Source: Methylophilaceae bacterium LSUCC0401
Lineage (GTDB): Bacteria; Pseudomonadota; Gammaproteobacteria; Burkholderiales; Methylophilaceae
NCBI GenBank assembly: GCA_024919035.1
Contig: CP103442.1
Span: 310,001-374,000, forward strand
DNA length: 64,000 bases
Reading direction: 5' to 3'
The notes beneath the pieces were generated by a model. That model ran no database searches and had not been told where the DNA came from. It saw nothing but the letters and a program-made list of their open reading frames with translations. Of the stretch, positions 10,794 to 20,108 are shown in pieces. The first letter of the stretch is position 1; every line of letters begins with the position of its first letter. A program made the position numbers and the translations under genes.

Positions 10794-12046
10794 TGAATAT
10801 CGAATATAAATTAAAAATTCGTGAGGTTCCCCACAAAAAGACTGTTTATGTTGGTAGCCTAAATAAATCAAGCGCAATAATAAAAATTTTTATTAAAAAA
10901 CAAGATTTCTTAAAAGAACTCAAAGGGGTTTTGCTATTAATTAGCGCTTCTGTAAAAACACCAAGAATACTTTTTCAAGGAAAACAAAAAGAAAACTGGA
11001 TTATTGCATATGAAAAAATAGAGAATGCTCAGACGGCCTTTGAATTTGTAAATTCTGAAAAAAACGAAATAAAAAAAAATAAAGTCATAGCTAAAATTAT
11101 TTTAATTAACGAAGATATGGCACAAAAAAATCTCATTCAAAAAGATAATTATTTAAAAAATTATTTAATTAATAAAAATGGAGATATTTATGTTATCGAT
11201 GGCGAGCAGATAAAAAAAATTAATTGTTTTAATTATCTTATGAAATGGAAGTATCTTGCATTGCTAATTTCAAAACTTGATATCAATCAATTTAACTTTG
11301 TAGTTGAAAAATTTAATTATAAAAATAACATTTTTTTTCGATACTATTATTATTTCTCAAAATATAAAGAAATAATAAAGTTTAAGAAAAAATGTTTAAG
11401 AAACTCAACTGACTTTGAAACATATTATATTGCTAATAAAAAGGTCATTAAAAAGAGAGAATCTTACTTTAATGAAAATATTTTAAAGACTTTAGATAAA
11501 CAAAATATAATCAAAGATGGAAACACTTGTACTGTTTTTCAGTATAAAGATTTTGTGATTAAAAGGTATAATATAAAAAGTGTTTGGCATTTCTTAAGGC
11601 TTCAGTTCACAAAAAGCAGAGCAATAAATTCGTGGCAAGCGTCCAATATTTTTAATTTACTTGGAATAGCTACTGCAGAACCTGTTTGTGTAATTCAAAA
11701 AAGAAAAGCATTTTTTGTCACAGAATCACTTTTTGTAACTAGATTGATTAATGGTGAAAATATTACCGAGTATATGAAAAATTATTATAGAGAAAATAAA
11801 ATGCCATCTAAAATTCTTCATAAAAAATTACAAGTACTTTTATTACAGCTTAAGTTTCATAAAATTTTTCATGGCGATCTAAAGTTTTCAAATCTATTAT
11901 TTAATAAAAAGTTAAATGAACTTTATGTTATAGATTTAGATTCGGTTAAGTTTTTTAGAATGAATAAATTATTTAATTTTTATCATCGAAAAGATTTACA
12001 ACGTCTTAACCTGACTTTGAACAACCAGTGGAGATTTGAGTCTTGA
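10793..12046 (+). CDS. Putative LPS core kinase with two kinase-like halves
   Basis: A 417-residue, very Lys/Asn/Ile-rich protein. The C-terminal half (about 215-417) is a WaaP/KdkA/InaA-type kinase domain with a catalytic loop HGDLKFSNLLF and metal-binding YVIDLDSVKF. The N-terminal half has a decayed copy of the same pattern: KDNYLKNYLIN followed by YVIDGEQIKK, with no His-Gly-Asp. It therefore looks like a tandem kinase with one probably active half. The position between a WaaP-like gene and a carbamoyltransferase recalls the Pseudomonas core-oligosaccharide cluster, where kinase-like genes precede wapO. The actual phosphate acceptor is unknown. Base composition is even more AT-rich than its neighbours. 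Confidence 0.72.
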   Translation: MNIEYKLKIREVPHKKTVYVGSLNKSSAIIKIFIKKQDFLKELKGVLLLISASVKTPRILFQGKQKENWIIAYEKIENAQTAFEFVNSEKNEIKKNKVIAKIILINEDMAQKNLIQKDNYLKNYLINKNGDIYVIDGEQIKKINCFNYLMKWKYLALLISKLDINQFNFVVEKFNYKNNIFFRYYYYFSKYKEIIKFKKKCLRNSTDFETYYIANKKVIKKRESYFNENILKTLDKQNIIKDGNTCTVFQYKDFVIKRYNIKSVWHFLRLQFTKSRAINSWQASNIFNLLGIATAEPVCVIQKRKAFFVTESLFVTRLINGENITEYMKNYYRENKMPSKILHKKLQVLLLQLKFHKIFHGDLKFSNLLFNKKLNELYVIDLDSVKFFRMNKLFNFYHRKDLQRLNLTLNNQWRFES

Positions 12047-13767
12047 AAATACTTGGAATTTCAGGGGTGCTTGGGCATGATGCTTCTGCTGCATTATTGA
12101 TTGATGGAAAAATTATTGCTGCAGCAGAGGAAGAGAGATTTATCAGAGATAAACATGCAAAAAATTTATTCCCGATTGAAGCCACTAGGTTTTGTTTGCA
12201 GCAAGCTAAGATTAGCCCGAATGAAATTGATGTTGTGACCTTTCCTTATGCAAAGATTTCTTTTTTTAGCAAGGCTCGTTGGCATTATGCCAGAAGGTAT
12301 TGGTATGCACCGGATCGCTCTCTCGATGCCATTTTTAATGGAAATCGGCGCTTCAGAAGAAATTATAATAAAGCAAAAGCGTTAATGAATGAAATTGGCA
12401 TAAGAAATGCAAAAATAGTGCCAGTTGAACATCACCTATCTCATGCATCAAGTGCATATCATTTATCAGGATTCAAGGAAAAAACAGCTATTGTTGGGAT
12501 TGATGGAAAAGGCGAGTATGCCACAACGTTTTTTGGATATGGCGAAAATGGAAAAATACATAAAATTAAAGAATTTTATGATCCGGAATCCCTTGGCGGC
12601 CTATACGGAGCAATCACTGAGTTTTTAGGCTTTGATATGCTAGATGGGGAATTTAAAGTCATGGGAATGGCCCCATATGGCGATCCCTCATTATTTGACT
12701 TTTCGAATCTTGTTTCTTTTAAGAATGGGGAATTAAAAGTAAATACTGATTTAGTCAACGTCATAGGGCTCAGACGCTACAAGGAAAATGGTAAAGGCTA
12801 TTATTTTTCTCCGAAATTTATTGATTTGTACGGTCAAAAAAGAGATGGTGATGAAATTGATCATCCCTATATTCATTATGCTGCAGCTATACAAAAAAAA
12901 TTAGAAGACATTGCGCTTGAAATGATCGAGTATTATTTGGGAGATATCATTCGTGAAACTGGAAAAATTTGCATGGCAGGCGGGGTAGCTTTGAACGTAA
13001 AACTGAATCAAAAAATAATAAACTTACCTTATGTCAAAGAGCTCTTTGTTCAACCAGCAGCGGGTGACTCAGGAACGGCTCTTGGCGCTGCAACATATAT
13101 TGCGTCACAAGACAAATCAGATTCAAAAAAACTATCTAAGATGGACCATGTGTATTATGGGCCAGCATTTTCTTCCAAACAGTGTATAGATGCTTGTAAA
13201 AACCATAGCGCAAAACCAAAGTTTACAAAAATAAAAGATCCAGCCAAGGTTGGGGCTGAAATACTCGCTGCAGGAAATCCTCTGGCTTGGTTTCAGGGGC
13301 GCATGGAGTTTGGGCCGAGAGCGTTAGGTTGTCGAAGTATTTTAGGCGATCCAACCACACCAAAAATTTCAGATAAAATTAATGCGCAAATAAAATACAG
13401 GGAGCGATGGAGACCCTTTTGCCCAAGCGTATTAGAGGAAGATGCTGAATCAATCATCGGCTCAAAACATCCATCTCCATTTATGACATTCACATTTAAT
13501 GTGCAACCAGAGTGGATCAAGAGAATACCTGAGGTAGTTCATGAAGATAAAACAATCAGAGTCCAGGTTGTGCAACAAAAAACAAATAAAGTATACTATC
13601 AATTGCTTAGAAACTTTAAGAAATTAAAGGGTGTCCCTGTGGTTCTGAATACTTCCCTCAATAGACGAGGAGAGCCGATGGTCTGTTCTCCAGAAGATGC
13701 ATTAAATATGTTTTTTGGATGTGACCTAGAATTCATGTTGATGGAAGATATCCTGGTAACAAAATAA
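12043..13767 (+). CDS. NodU/CmcH-family carbamoyltransferase (probable LPS core O-carbamoyltransferase)
   Basis: A 574-residue O-carbamoyltransferase that would use carbamoyl phosphate and ATP. The N-terminal Kae1-like domain shows GISGVLGHDASAALL, AAAEEERF and the metal-binding HHLSHASSAY. The C-terminal domain shows FQGRMEFGPRALGCRSIL. The TTG start at 12043 overlaps the upstream stop by four bases. NodU proteins carbamoylate sugars. In Pseudomonas aeruginosa a related gene, wapO, carbamoylates heptose II of the core, and kinase-like genes precede it as here. A role in core carbamoylation is inferred from this context. Confidence 0.85.
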   Translation: MKILGISGVLGHDASAALLIDGKIIAAAEEERFIRDKHAKNLFPIEATRFCLQQAKISPNEIDVVTFPYAKISFFSKARWHYARRYWYAPDRSLDAIFNGNRRFRRNYNKAKALMNEIGIRNAKIVPVEHHLSHASSAYHLSGFKEKTAIVGIDGKGEYATTFFGYGENGKIHKIKEFYDPESLGGLYGAITEFLGFDMLDGEFKVMGMAPYGDPSLFDFSNLVSFKNGELKVNTDLVNVIGLRRYKENGKGYYFSPKFIDLYGQKRDGDEIDHPYIHYAAAIQKKLEDIALEMIEYYLGDIIRETGKICMAGGVALNVKLNQKIINLPYVKELFVQPAAGDSGTALGAATYIASQDKSDSKKLSKMDHVYYGPAFSSKQCIDACKNHSAKPKFTKIKDPAKVGAEILAAGNPLAWFQGRMEFGPRALGCRSILGDPTTPKISDKINAQIKYRERWRPFCPSVLEEDAESIIGSKHPSPFMTFTFNVQPEWIKRIPEVVHEDKTIRVQVVQQKTNKVYYQLLRNFKKLKGVPVVLNTSLNRRGEPMVCSPEDALNMFFGCDLEFMLMEDILVTK

Positions 13768-13783
13768 TAAAAAAGAATAATCA

Positions 13784-15598
13784 ATGAAAAATTCTATATT
13801 AGAACTTGCTGAAAAAATTAAAGAAAAAAGCCGTCCGACGCGAACAGCATATTTAAAAAGAGTGAAAGCCATGCAAAATCGTGATCGAGGTGCTGATCGC
13901 CTTGGATGCGCTAATGTTGCGCATGCATTTGCCTCTTTACCTGTCGATAAAAGACTGACTATCATTGAGGAAAAAAAACCAAACATAGCTGTCGTGACTG
14001 CCTACAACGATATGCTTTCGGCTCACAAACCTTATGAAAATTATCCTGACTTAATTCGATCAGTTGCTCATCAAAATGGTGCCACAGTCCAAGTAGCAGC
14101 TGGAGTCCCTGCGATGTGTGATGGAGTGACTCAGGGTGAGCCTGGAATGGAATTAAGTTTATTTTCAAGAGATACCATTGCCATGAGTACGTCAGTAGGT
14201 TTATCACATGATGTTTTTGATGGATCTCTTCTTCTGGGTATTTGCGATAAGATAGTTCCTGGACTTCTAATTGGAGCCCTGCATTTTGGACATCTGCCTA
14301 GCATTTTTATCCCGGCAGGCCCAATGGCAACCGGAATCGATAATACATCTAAATCAAAAGTACGCGAACAGTATGCGTTAGGCAAAGTTGGACGGAAGGA
14401 ACTCTTAGATTCAGAGTCGAAGGCATATCACGGTGAGGGTACATGTACATTTTATGGCACGGCTAACAGTAATCAAATGTTGCTCGAGGCCATGGGTCTG
14501 CACGTCCCTGGTGCAGCGTTTATTCATCCAAAAGATGATGCCAGAGACTTATTAACTGCGGAGGCTGTGAGACTCCTTATAAATAATATCAAAGATAAAA
14601 AATCATATGCTTTGGGTGAGATGGTCGATGAGAGAGTAATTATAAATGCCATGGCTGCGTTATTGGCCACAGGGGGATCAACTAATCATTTGATTCATTG
14701 GGTTGCCATTGCTAGAGCGGCGGGAATTATTATCGATTGGACTGATTTTCATTATCTCGCAAAAGATGTTCCGCTTTTAGCAAGCGTATATCCAAATGGC
14801 ATTGCAGATGTGAATCAATTTCAAGATGCCGGTGGTCCGAGTTTTGTTATTAGAGAATTATTAGATAATGGATGCATGTTTGATGATGTGCTCACTGTGT
14901 GTGGTCAGGGAATGGAAAAATATGGCCAGAAGCTATCTGTTAACGAAAATAAAATATCATGGAGTAGGTTTCCAAAAAATTCAGGAGACGACTCAATCAT
15001 TAGAACTCATGACAATCCATTCTCATCAACAGGAGGCTTAAAACTTCTTAAAGGAAATGTTGGCCGATCAGTTATGAAGACTTCAGCCATTCCTGAAGAA
15101 AAACATATTATTGAAGGTCCAGCCATGATTTTTGATTCACAAGAAGAATTACTAGAGGCATTCGATGAGGGAAAGTTAGAAAAAGATTTTATAGCTGTTG
15201 TTCGATTTCAGGGACCAAAAGCAAATGGTATGCCAGAACTTCACAAGTTAACGCCGCCTTTATCCGTTCTGCAAAACAAAGGTTTCAAAGTGGCCATTGT
15301 TACTGACGGTCGTATGAGTGGAGCTTCAGGCAAAGTACCTGCTGCAATTCATATGAGTCCAGAAGCTGCCCTAGGAGGTGCTATTGCAAAAATCAAAGAA
15401 GGGGACATGATCAGAATTAATGCGATTGTGGGGTCACTTAATGTCTTAGTCGATGAAGATACCTGGTATGAGAGAAAAATTGAAACATTGTCAGAAAGTA
15501 AAAAACATAGCAATGCCCATGGGATGGGCAGAGAACTTTTTGGTGCATTAAGAAAAAATGTACTTACTGCCGAAGAAGGGGCTGTTACATGGATCTAA
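13784..15598 (+). CDS. edd: 6-phosphogluconate dehydratase
   Basis: A 604-residue [4Fe-4S] dehydratase of the IlvD/Edd family that converts 6-phosphogluconate to 2-keto-3-deoxy-6-phosphogluconate. Seen: AAGVPAMCDGVTQGEPGMELSL with a cluster cysteine, DGSLLLGICDKIVPGLLIGAL, GEGTCTFYGTANSNQMLLE, and the C-terminal VTDGRMSGASGKVPAAIH. The length is that of Edd rather than IlvD. It is followed by eda, 14 bases downstream. zwf and pgl are not in the window. Confidence 0.95.
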   Translation: MKNSILELAEKIKEKSRPTRTAYLKRVKAMQNRDRGADRLGCANVAHAFASLPVDKRLTIIEEKKPNIAVVTAYNDMLSAHKPYENYPDLIRSVAHQNGATVQVAAGVPAMCDGVTQGEPGMELSLFSRDTIAMSTSVGLSHDVFDGSLLLGICDKIVPGLLIGALHFGHLPSIFIPAGPMATGIDNTSKSKVREQYALGKVGRKELLDSESKAYHGEGTCTFYGTANSNQMLLEAMGLHVPGAAFIHPKDDARDLLTAEAVRLLINNIKDKKSYALGEMVDERVIINAMAALLATGGSTNHLIHWVAIARAAGIIIDWTDFHYLAKDVPLLASVYPNGIADVNQFQDAGGPSFVIRELLDNGCMFDDVLTVCGQGMEKYGQKLSVNENKISWSRFPKNSGDDSIIRTHDNPFSSTGGLKLLKGNVGRSVMKTSAIPEEKHIIEGPAMIFDSQEELLEAFDEGKLEKDFIAVVRFQGPKANGMPELHKLTPPLSVLQNKGFKVAIVTDGRMSGASGKVPAAIHMSPEAALGGAIAKIKEGDMIRINAIVGSLNVLVDEDTWYERKIETLSESKKHSNAHGMGRELFGALRKNVLTAEEGAVTWI

Positions 15599-15612
15599 AT
15601 AGAAAGAGATAA

Positions 15613-16236
15613 ATGAATACAATAGATTTAGCGAATTATGGGCCAGTAATCCCAGTGATTGTAATTAATAAAATTGAGGATGCGCTCCCAATGGCGGAGT
15701 CACTTTTAGAGGGTGGAATAAGAGTTCTTGAGGTCACCATGAGGTCAAGTTGTGCCCTTGATGCTATTGAATTAATTTCAAATAAGTTACCCGATGCGAT
15801 AACGGGTGCCGGTACTCTAAGAACAAAAGCTGATGCCATTCAAGCAAAAAATGCTGGATCAAAGTTTGCTGTAAGCCCTGGATTTACTGTTGATTTATCT
15901 AATGAGTGTAAAAGAATTGATCTACCCTTATTACCTGGGGTTTCAACGGGGAGCGAAGTCATGATGGCAGCTGATGAAGGCTACGATTTTTTAAAGCTTT
16001 TTCCTGCAGTTGCAGTAGGCGGAGTTAATCTTCTTCGCGGCTTTGCCGGACCATTTGCTAATATTCAATTTTGTCCAACGGGAGGTATAAAAGTTGAAAC
16101 AGCCATAGACTTTTTATCACTTCCTAATGTTCCAGTTTGTGGAGGTACTTGGTTGACACCAAATGATCTTGTTGAAAATAAAGATTGGGCAGGAATCAAA
16201 AAACTAGCCCAAGAGGCATCCTCAATTAAGGTTTAA
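15613..16236 (+). CDS. eda: KDPG aldolase (2-dehydro-3-deoxy-phosphogluconate aldolase)
   Basis: A 207-residue class I aldolase that cleaves KDPG to pyruvate and glyceraldehyde 3-phosphate. Seen: the GIRVLEVTMRS segment with the catalytic Glu, GAGTLRTKADA, FAVSPGF, and the Schiff-base lysine in FLKLFPA. It forms a two-gene Entner-Doudoroff unit with edd. In Methylophilaceae this route cleaves the hexose phosphate made by the ribulose monophosphate cycle (family knowledge). The downstream HAD gene starts at its stop codon. Confidence 0.95.
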   Translation: MNTIDLANYGPVIPVIVINKIEDALPMAESLLEGGIRVLEVTMRSSCALDAIELISNKLPDAITGAGTLRTKADAIQAKNAGSKFAVSPGFTVDLSNECKRIDLPLLPGVSTGSEVMMAADEGYDFLKLFPAVAVGGVNLLRGFAGPFANIQFCPTGGIKVETAIDFLSLPNVPVCGGTWLTPNDLVENKDWAGIKKLAQEASSIKV

Positions 16237-16892
16237 TGGATTTTTCAAAATATAAAACACTCATCTTCGATTGCGATGGGGTTCTTTTAAATTCTAACTT
16301 CAAAAAATCAGAAGCCTATAAGCTAGCTGCTTTAGATTATGGTGCATCAGAAGATCAAGCTAATGAATTAGTTAAATACCATATCAAACATACTGGCGTA
16401 TCCCGTTACGTTAAATTTAAGTATTTTTTGACTGATATCATGATGCAATCATACGCTGATAAAAATTTTCAATTTTTAATTGATGCATTAAATAAACATG
16501 TACTTCTAGTTTTAAATCAATGTGAAGTGACTAAGGACCTCGATAAGTTAAGAAAATTGACAGCAAATCAACACTGGATGGTTATGAGCGGAGGTGATCA
16601 GAATGAAGTCCGGAATCTTCTAACGCAAAAAAAAATTGATCATTTGTTCGATTATGGAATATATGGAAGCCCTGATTCAAAACATGAAATTATCAATTAC
16701 CATCAAACAGCCAATGATAATTTTATGCCTGCACTTTTTTTTGGAGATTCTGAATACGATATGACCACTGCTGAAAAATACAACTTAGACTTTATTTTTG
16801 TATCAGCATGGACAGATTTTAAAAATTGGAAAGAAATGGTCTTAAAAAAAAATATAAAAACAGTAAGTTTTTTAAATGAGTTAATTATCTAG
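16236..16892 (+). CDS. HAD-superfamily hydrolase (probable phosphatase)
   Basis: A 218-residue HAD-fold protein. Motif I is FDCDGVLLNS (nucleophile and acid Asp), motif II VMSGGDQ, and motif IV FFGDSEYDM. An alpha-helical cap lies between motifs I and II, as in phosphoglycolate phosphatase-like enzymes. The ATG overlaps the eda stop by one base, so it is likely translated with edd-eda. The substrate cannot be assigned. It is not a GmhB, which has a different start. The 3' end overlaps the convergent GT2 gene by 12 bases. Confidence 0.75.
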   Translation: MDFSKYKTLIFDCDGVLLNSNFKKSEAYKLAALDYGASEDQANELVKYHIKHTGVSRYVKFKYFLTDIMMQSYADKNFQFLIDALNKHVLLVLNQCEVTKDLDKLRKLTANQHWMVMSGGDQNEVRNLLTQKKIDHLFDYGIYGSPDSKHEIINYHQTANDNFMPALFFGDSEYDMTTAEKYNLDFIFVSAWTDFKNWKEMVLKKNIKTVSFLNELII

Positions 16893-17672
16893 ATGATCAT
16901 CTTTTAAAATACTGATAATTTCTTTTTTATTCATATAACTAAAATAATTTTTCAATACTTTACCTGCTGACCGAATATTAAATTCAGTATTAATGGCTTG
17001 GGTGGCATGATTAATATGGTTGACATATTTATTTAGAAAATCAGGTTTTAAAAATATCATTTCATAGCCGGCCAGTTTCATTTTTTCATGCAACACTTTT
17101 CCTGCACTTTCGTTACCATCTGAGAATGATGATTTGATAGCTTTAATGAAGCTAACTCGATAAGCCGCACAATGGCTTCTAATGTAGTGGTAATTTTGAT
17201 CAAACCTTTGGCGATTTATTTCTTTATTTAAAAAGATTTTAAAAAAATATTCAATTTTTTTTCCTAAATTTTTTAAAAAACCATCTATTTCAAGCTTCCA
17301 TGAGCCGACTCCTCCTACATTTTTATTTTCAAACGGATGAAGAAGGATATTCAACCAATTCGGATGAATTACAAATGTGTCGGTATGGATAGCGATAACA
17401 AATGGAGTGGTAACTTTTGCAAGAGCTAAATCTAAAGCTCTCGCATGCGACATGGGTCCACCTTCCCCCTTAATCCCTTTTCGCTCAATTAACTCAATCC
17501 ATTTGAGATTTCTCAGATATTTTGTGGAATCATCATTTGAATCATTATCAATCACAATGACATGAGCTTTTTTAAGATCTGTGTTTTTTTTAATTAATCT
17601 TAAACAAACTTTTGTGAGCTTGAGGGTTTTGTAATTAGGAACTAAAACGGTCACTATTTTTTTATTGCACAT
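16881..17672 (-). CDS. Family 2 glycosyltransferase
   Basis: A 263-residue GT2 enzyme with the start VTVLVPNYKTLKLTKVCL, the nucleotide-binding VIVIDNDSNDDS, and the acceptor-site region FVIAIHTDTFV with an HTDT in place of the usual DxD. It has no membrane segment and is probably attached peripherally to the inner membrane. It is the last gene of hrcA-hemH-hldD-hldE-waaF and overlaps waaF by 19 bases, which points to an LPS core role. The sugar is unknown. Confidence 0.78.
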   Translation of the reverse strand: MCNKKIVTVLVPNYKTLKLTKVCLRLIKKNTDLKKAHVIVIDNDSNDDSTKYLRNLKWIELIERKGIKGEGGPMSHARALDLALAKVTTPFVIAIHTDTFVIHPNWLNILLHPFENKNVGGVGSWKLEIDGFLKNLGKKIEYFFKIFLNKEINRQRFDQNYHYIRSHCAAYRVSFIKAIKSSFSDGNESAGKVLHEKMKLAGYEMIFLKPDFLNKYVNHINHATQAINTEFNIRSAGKVLKNYFSYMNKKEIISILKDDHLDN

Positions 17673-18655
17673 ATTATTCTATTAGCTACTTCACTTTCAT
17701 TAATTTGGTTCATACAATTAAAATGATTCAAAGGACATTCTCTTTTGAAACATGGGCTACATTCTAAATTTAAATAATTAATGAATGAATTTTTATTTAC
17801 CGGAGGGGTATGTTTAGGATCTGAAGATCCAAAAAAAGACTCTTGGTTGAGTTTAAGAGCCGCAGCGATATGCATTAAACCTGAATCATTACTGAGGAAG
17901 TATTTAGAGAGACTAAAAATATCAATACAGTCTTTTAACGATGTTTTTCCAGTGATATCGGAACATTGAAAATTTGTGAGTTCATTAATGTGATGATTTA
18001 TTTTTTCATCATTTTTTGAGCCCACCAGGAGAACATGAAACCCTTTTTCTATAAGCTTTATTGCGATATGAGCATATTTTTGTTGAGGTAAAATTTTGGC
18101 GGGTCCATATTCTGCCCCCCCTGCAATAACAACTAATTTATGATGGGGTATTTTTCTTTTAGATAAAAATTTAATCCCGCGGCTTTTATCAAATTTTATT
18201 GATGGGGGAATAATTTTAGGCTCGTAGCTTTTAGATTTTGAAAGTGCGGTAAATTTTTCAATAGTCGGTAAGAGATTATTCTTAAAAGCATTATTAAGAA
18301 ATAATCCGCGCTGCTCTCCGATATAGCCTGTTCGCAGCTTAATTTTTGCAAATAAAATTGAGAATAATGATTTAAAGGTATTTACTAAAAAAATACATTC
18401 ATCATACTTTTCTTTTCTAAGCGATAAACTCAGCTTAACTCTTTTGATCAGGTCTAATTTCCCATGAGAAAAATCTAGCGGGATAGTTTTATTAATTTCA
18501 GGAAATCGATTTGCAATATCAATTGACCATCTTGGCGCAGCTAAATGAATAATACATTTGGGATTTCTTTTTTTTAAATTTGAAAAAAGAGATTTAGCCA
18601 TCATCATATCACCTACCCATGATGGACCAAAGATTAAGATTTTTTCACGATTCAC
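17654..18655 (-). CDS. waaF: Lipopolysaccharide heptosyltransferase II
   Basis: A 333-residue GT9 enzyme that adds the second heptose to heptose I of the inner core. Seen: ILIFGPSWVGDMMMAKSLF (WaaF has the WVGDxxM start), VIAGGAEYGPAKILPQQKYA and the donor-site FLSNDSGLMHIAAAL. Cysteines near the C-terminus (CSPCFKRECP) match the common WaaF CxPCxxxxCP pattern. It overlaps hldE by 11 bases, consistent with one heptose operon. Confidence 0.93.
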   Translation of the reverse strand: MNREKILIFGPSWVGDMMMAKSLFSNLKKRNPKCIIHLAAPRWSIDIANRFPEINKTIPLDFSHGKLDLIKRVKLSLSLRKEKYDECIFLVNTFKSLFSILFAKIKLRTGYIGEQRGLFLNNAFKNNLLPTIEKFTALSKSKSYEPKIIPPSIKFDKSRGIKFLSKRKIPHHKLVVIAGGAEYGPAKILPQQKYAHIAIKLIEKGFHVLLVGSKNDEKINHHINELTNFQCSDITGKTSLKDCIDIFSLSKYFLSNDSGLMHIAAALKLNQESFFGSSDPKHTPPVNKNSFINYLNLECSPCFKRECPLNHFNCMNQINESEVANRIICAIKK

Positions 18656-20108
18656 TTTGGTTAATTTTTTTGATTATATTTGAACTGCTTTGTCCGGGGA
18701 TTAGTTCTATGAGCTTTACTTCGCCCTTCCATTTTTTTATCTCTTTGTGACCAACAACTTCGGATACTTTATAGTCATTGCCTTTGATTAATAAATCTGG
18801 TTGAATCAATTTAATTAGCTTGATTGGGGTGTTTTCGTTAAAAAAAACAATTGCATCAACTGAAGAAAGCCCAGCTAACACTTTTGCTCTATTTTGTTCA
18901 TCAACAATAGGCCTTAAGGGACCTTTGATTTTTTTAATAGAATGATCTGTATTTAAAGCTAATATTAAAAAATCTACCTGTTTTTTTGCCTCTGCAAGAT
19001 ATGTAACATGGCCAGAGTGCAGAATATCAAAACAGCCATTGGTAAAACCTATGCTTTTATGATTTTTTTTGAGAATTTTAACTATTTCCAAGACCTTCTC
19101 TGCAGAAAAAATTTTTTCAGGATTGTCATTTAAGTCGTTTTCGAAAATATATGATTCCAAATCATTTAAATTAATCGCCTCTGTACCAATTTTTTGAATA
19201 ACAATTCCAGCAGTCAGGTTTGCTAATTGAATAGAAGTTTCCATGTCAAGGCCGACATGCAATGCAGTTGCAATTGTTGCAATGACCGTATCACCCGCTC
19301 CAGAAACATCAAACACTTGTTTTGGTGATATGGCTGGAAATTGTTTTTTTGATTTAGCTGTAAAAAGACTAATACCTTTTTCACCATTTGTAACGATAAG
19401 GTTATCAATATGATTTTTTTGGATTAGTTGAATTAAGTGTTTTTCATGTTTGTTGTCATTATTATCGATGCCAGTAAAGAGAAGAGCTTCTTTGTTATTC
19501 GGAGTAATTGCAAATGACTCTCGATACTTATCCATATTACTAGCCTTAGGATCGGCAATCACTTTCACACCGTTTTTATTAGCTTTTTTAATGATTTTTT
19601 GGCTCAAATCAACAGTGAGAAAGCCTTTAGCATAGTCAGATAAAATAATAATGGAAATATTTTTAGTAATTTGATTTATTATTTTTTGCTCATCATTTTT
19701 ATTCAGGGAAATGGAATTACTATCAAAGTCTTGACGAATGAGCTGCTGATTTGAGGCAATACTCCTAACCTTGGTTGTAGTCCGATCACTTTTTTTAAAA
19801 ACCAAATTTGATTTAATTTTCTTTGTTTTTAAGAGGTCTAAAAGGCTTTGGCCATTAGTGTCATTTCCAATTGCTCCAATTAAAGTGGTTTGAACTCCCA
19901 AATTTATTAGGTTATTTGCAACGTTGCCAGCGCCTCCCAAACGATTTTCAATTCTCTTTGCTTTTAAGATCGGAACGGGGGCCTCTGGGGATATGCGATC
20001 GATTTCCCCAAAAATATATTGATCTAACATTAAGTCACCAATCACTAAAATACTTTTTTTTGTGGTCCTAATCTTTGTAATCAACTCATTGTATATATGC
20101 TTGTTCAT
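18645..20108 (-). CDS. hldE: Bifunctional heptose-7-phosphate kinase / heptose-1-phosphate adenylyltransferase
   Basis: A 487-residue two-domain enzyme of ADP-heptose synthesis. The N-terminal ribokinase-like domain (about 1-320) has VIGDLMLDQYIFGEIDRISPE, the glycine turn RLGGAGNVANNL and the catalytic FDVSGAGDTV. The C-terminal cytidylyltransferase-like domain (about 345-487) has GFTNGCFDILHSGHVTYL with the HSGH signature. The full length shows both activities in one chain, as in Escherichia coli. It overlaps hldD by four bases. gmhA and gmhB are elsewhere. Confidence 0.96.
   Translation of the reverse strand: MNKHIYNELITKIRTTKKSILVIGDLMLDQYIFGEIDRISPEAPVPILKAKRIENRLGGAGNVANNLINLGVQTTLIGAIGNDTNGQSLLDLLKTKKIKSNLVFKKSDRTTTKVRSIASNQQLIRQDFDSNSISLNKNDEQKIINQITKNISIIILSDYAKGFLTVDLSQKIIKKANKNGVKVIADPKASNMDKYRESFAITPNNKEALLFTGIDNNDNKHEKHLIQLIQKNHIDNLIVTNGEKGISLFTAKSKKQFPAISPKQVFDVSGAGDTVIATIATALHVGLDMETSIQLANLTAGIVIQKIGTEAINLNDLESYIFENDLNDNPEKIFSAEKVLEIVKILKKNHKSIGFTNGCFDILHSGHVTYLAEAKKQVDFLILALNTDHSIKKIKGPLRPIVDEQNRAKVLAGLSSVDAIVFFNENTPIKLIKLIQPDLLIKGNDYKVSEVVGHKEIKKWKGEVKLIELIPGQSSSNIIKKINQSES

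Noticed and set aside
14131-14385. Minus-strand frames inside edd
   Set aside because: Typical shadow of a conserved gene; no ribosome site.
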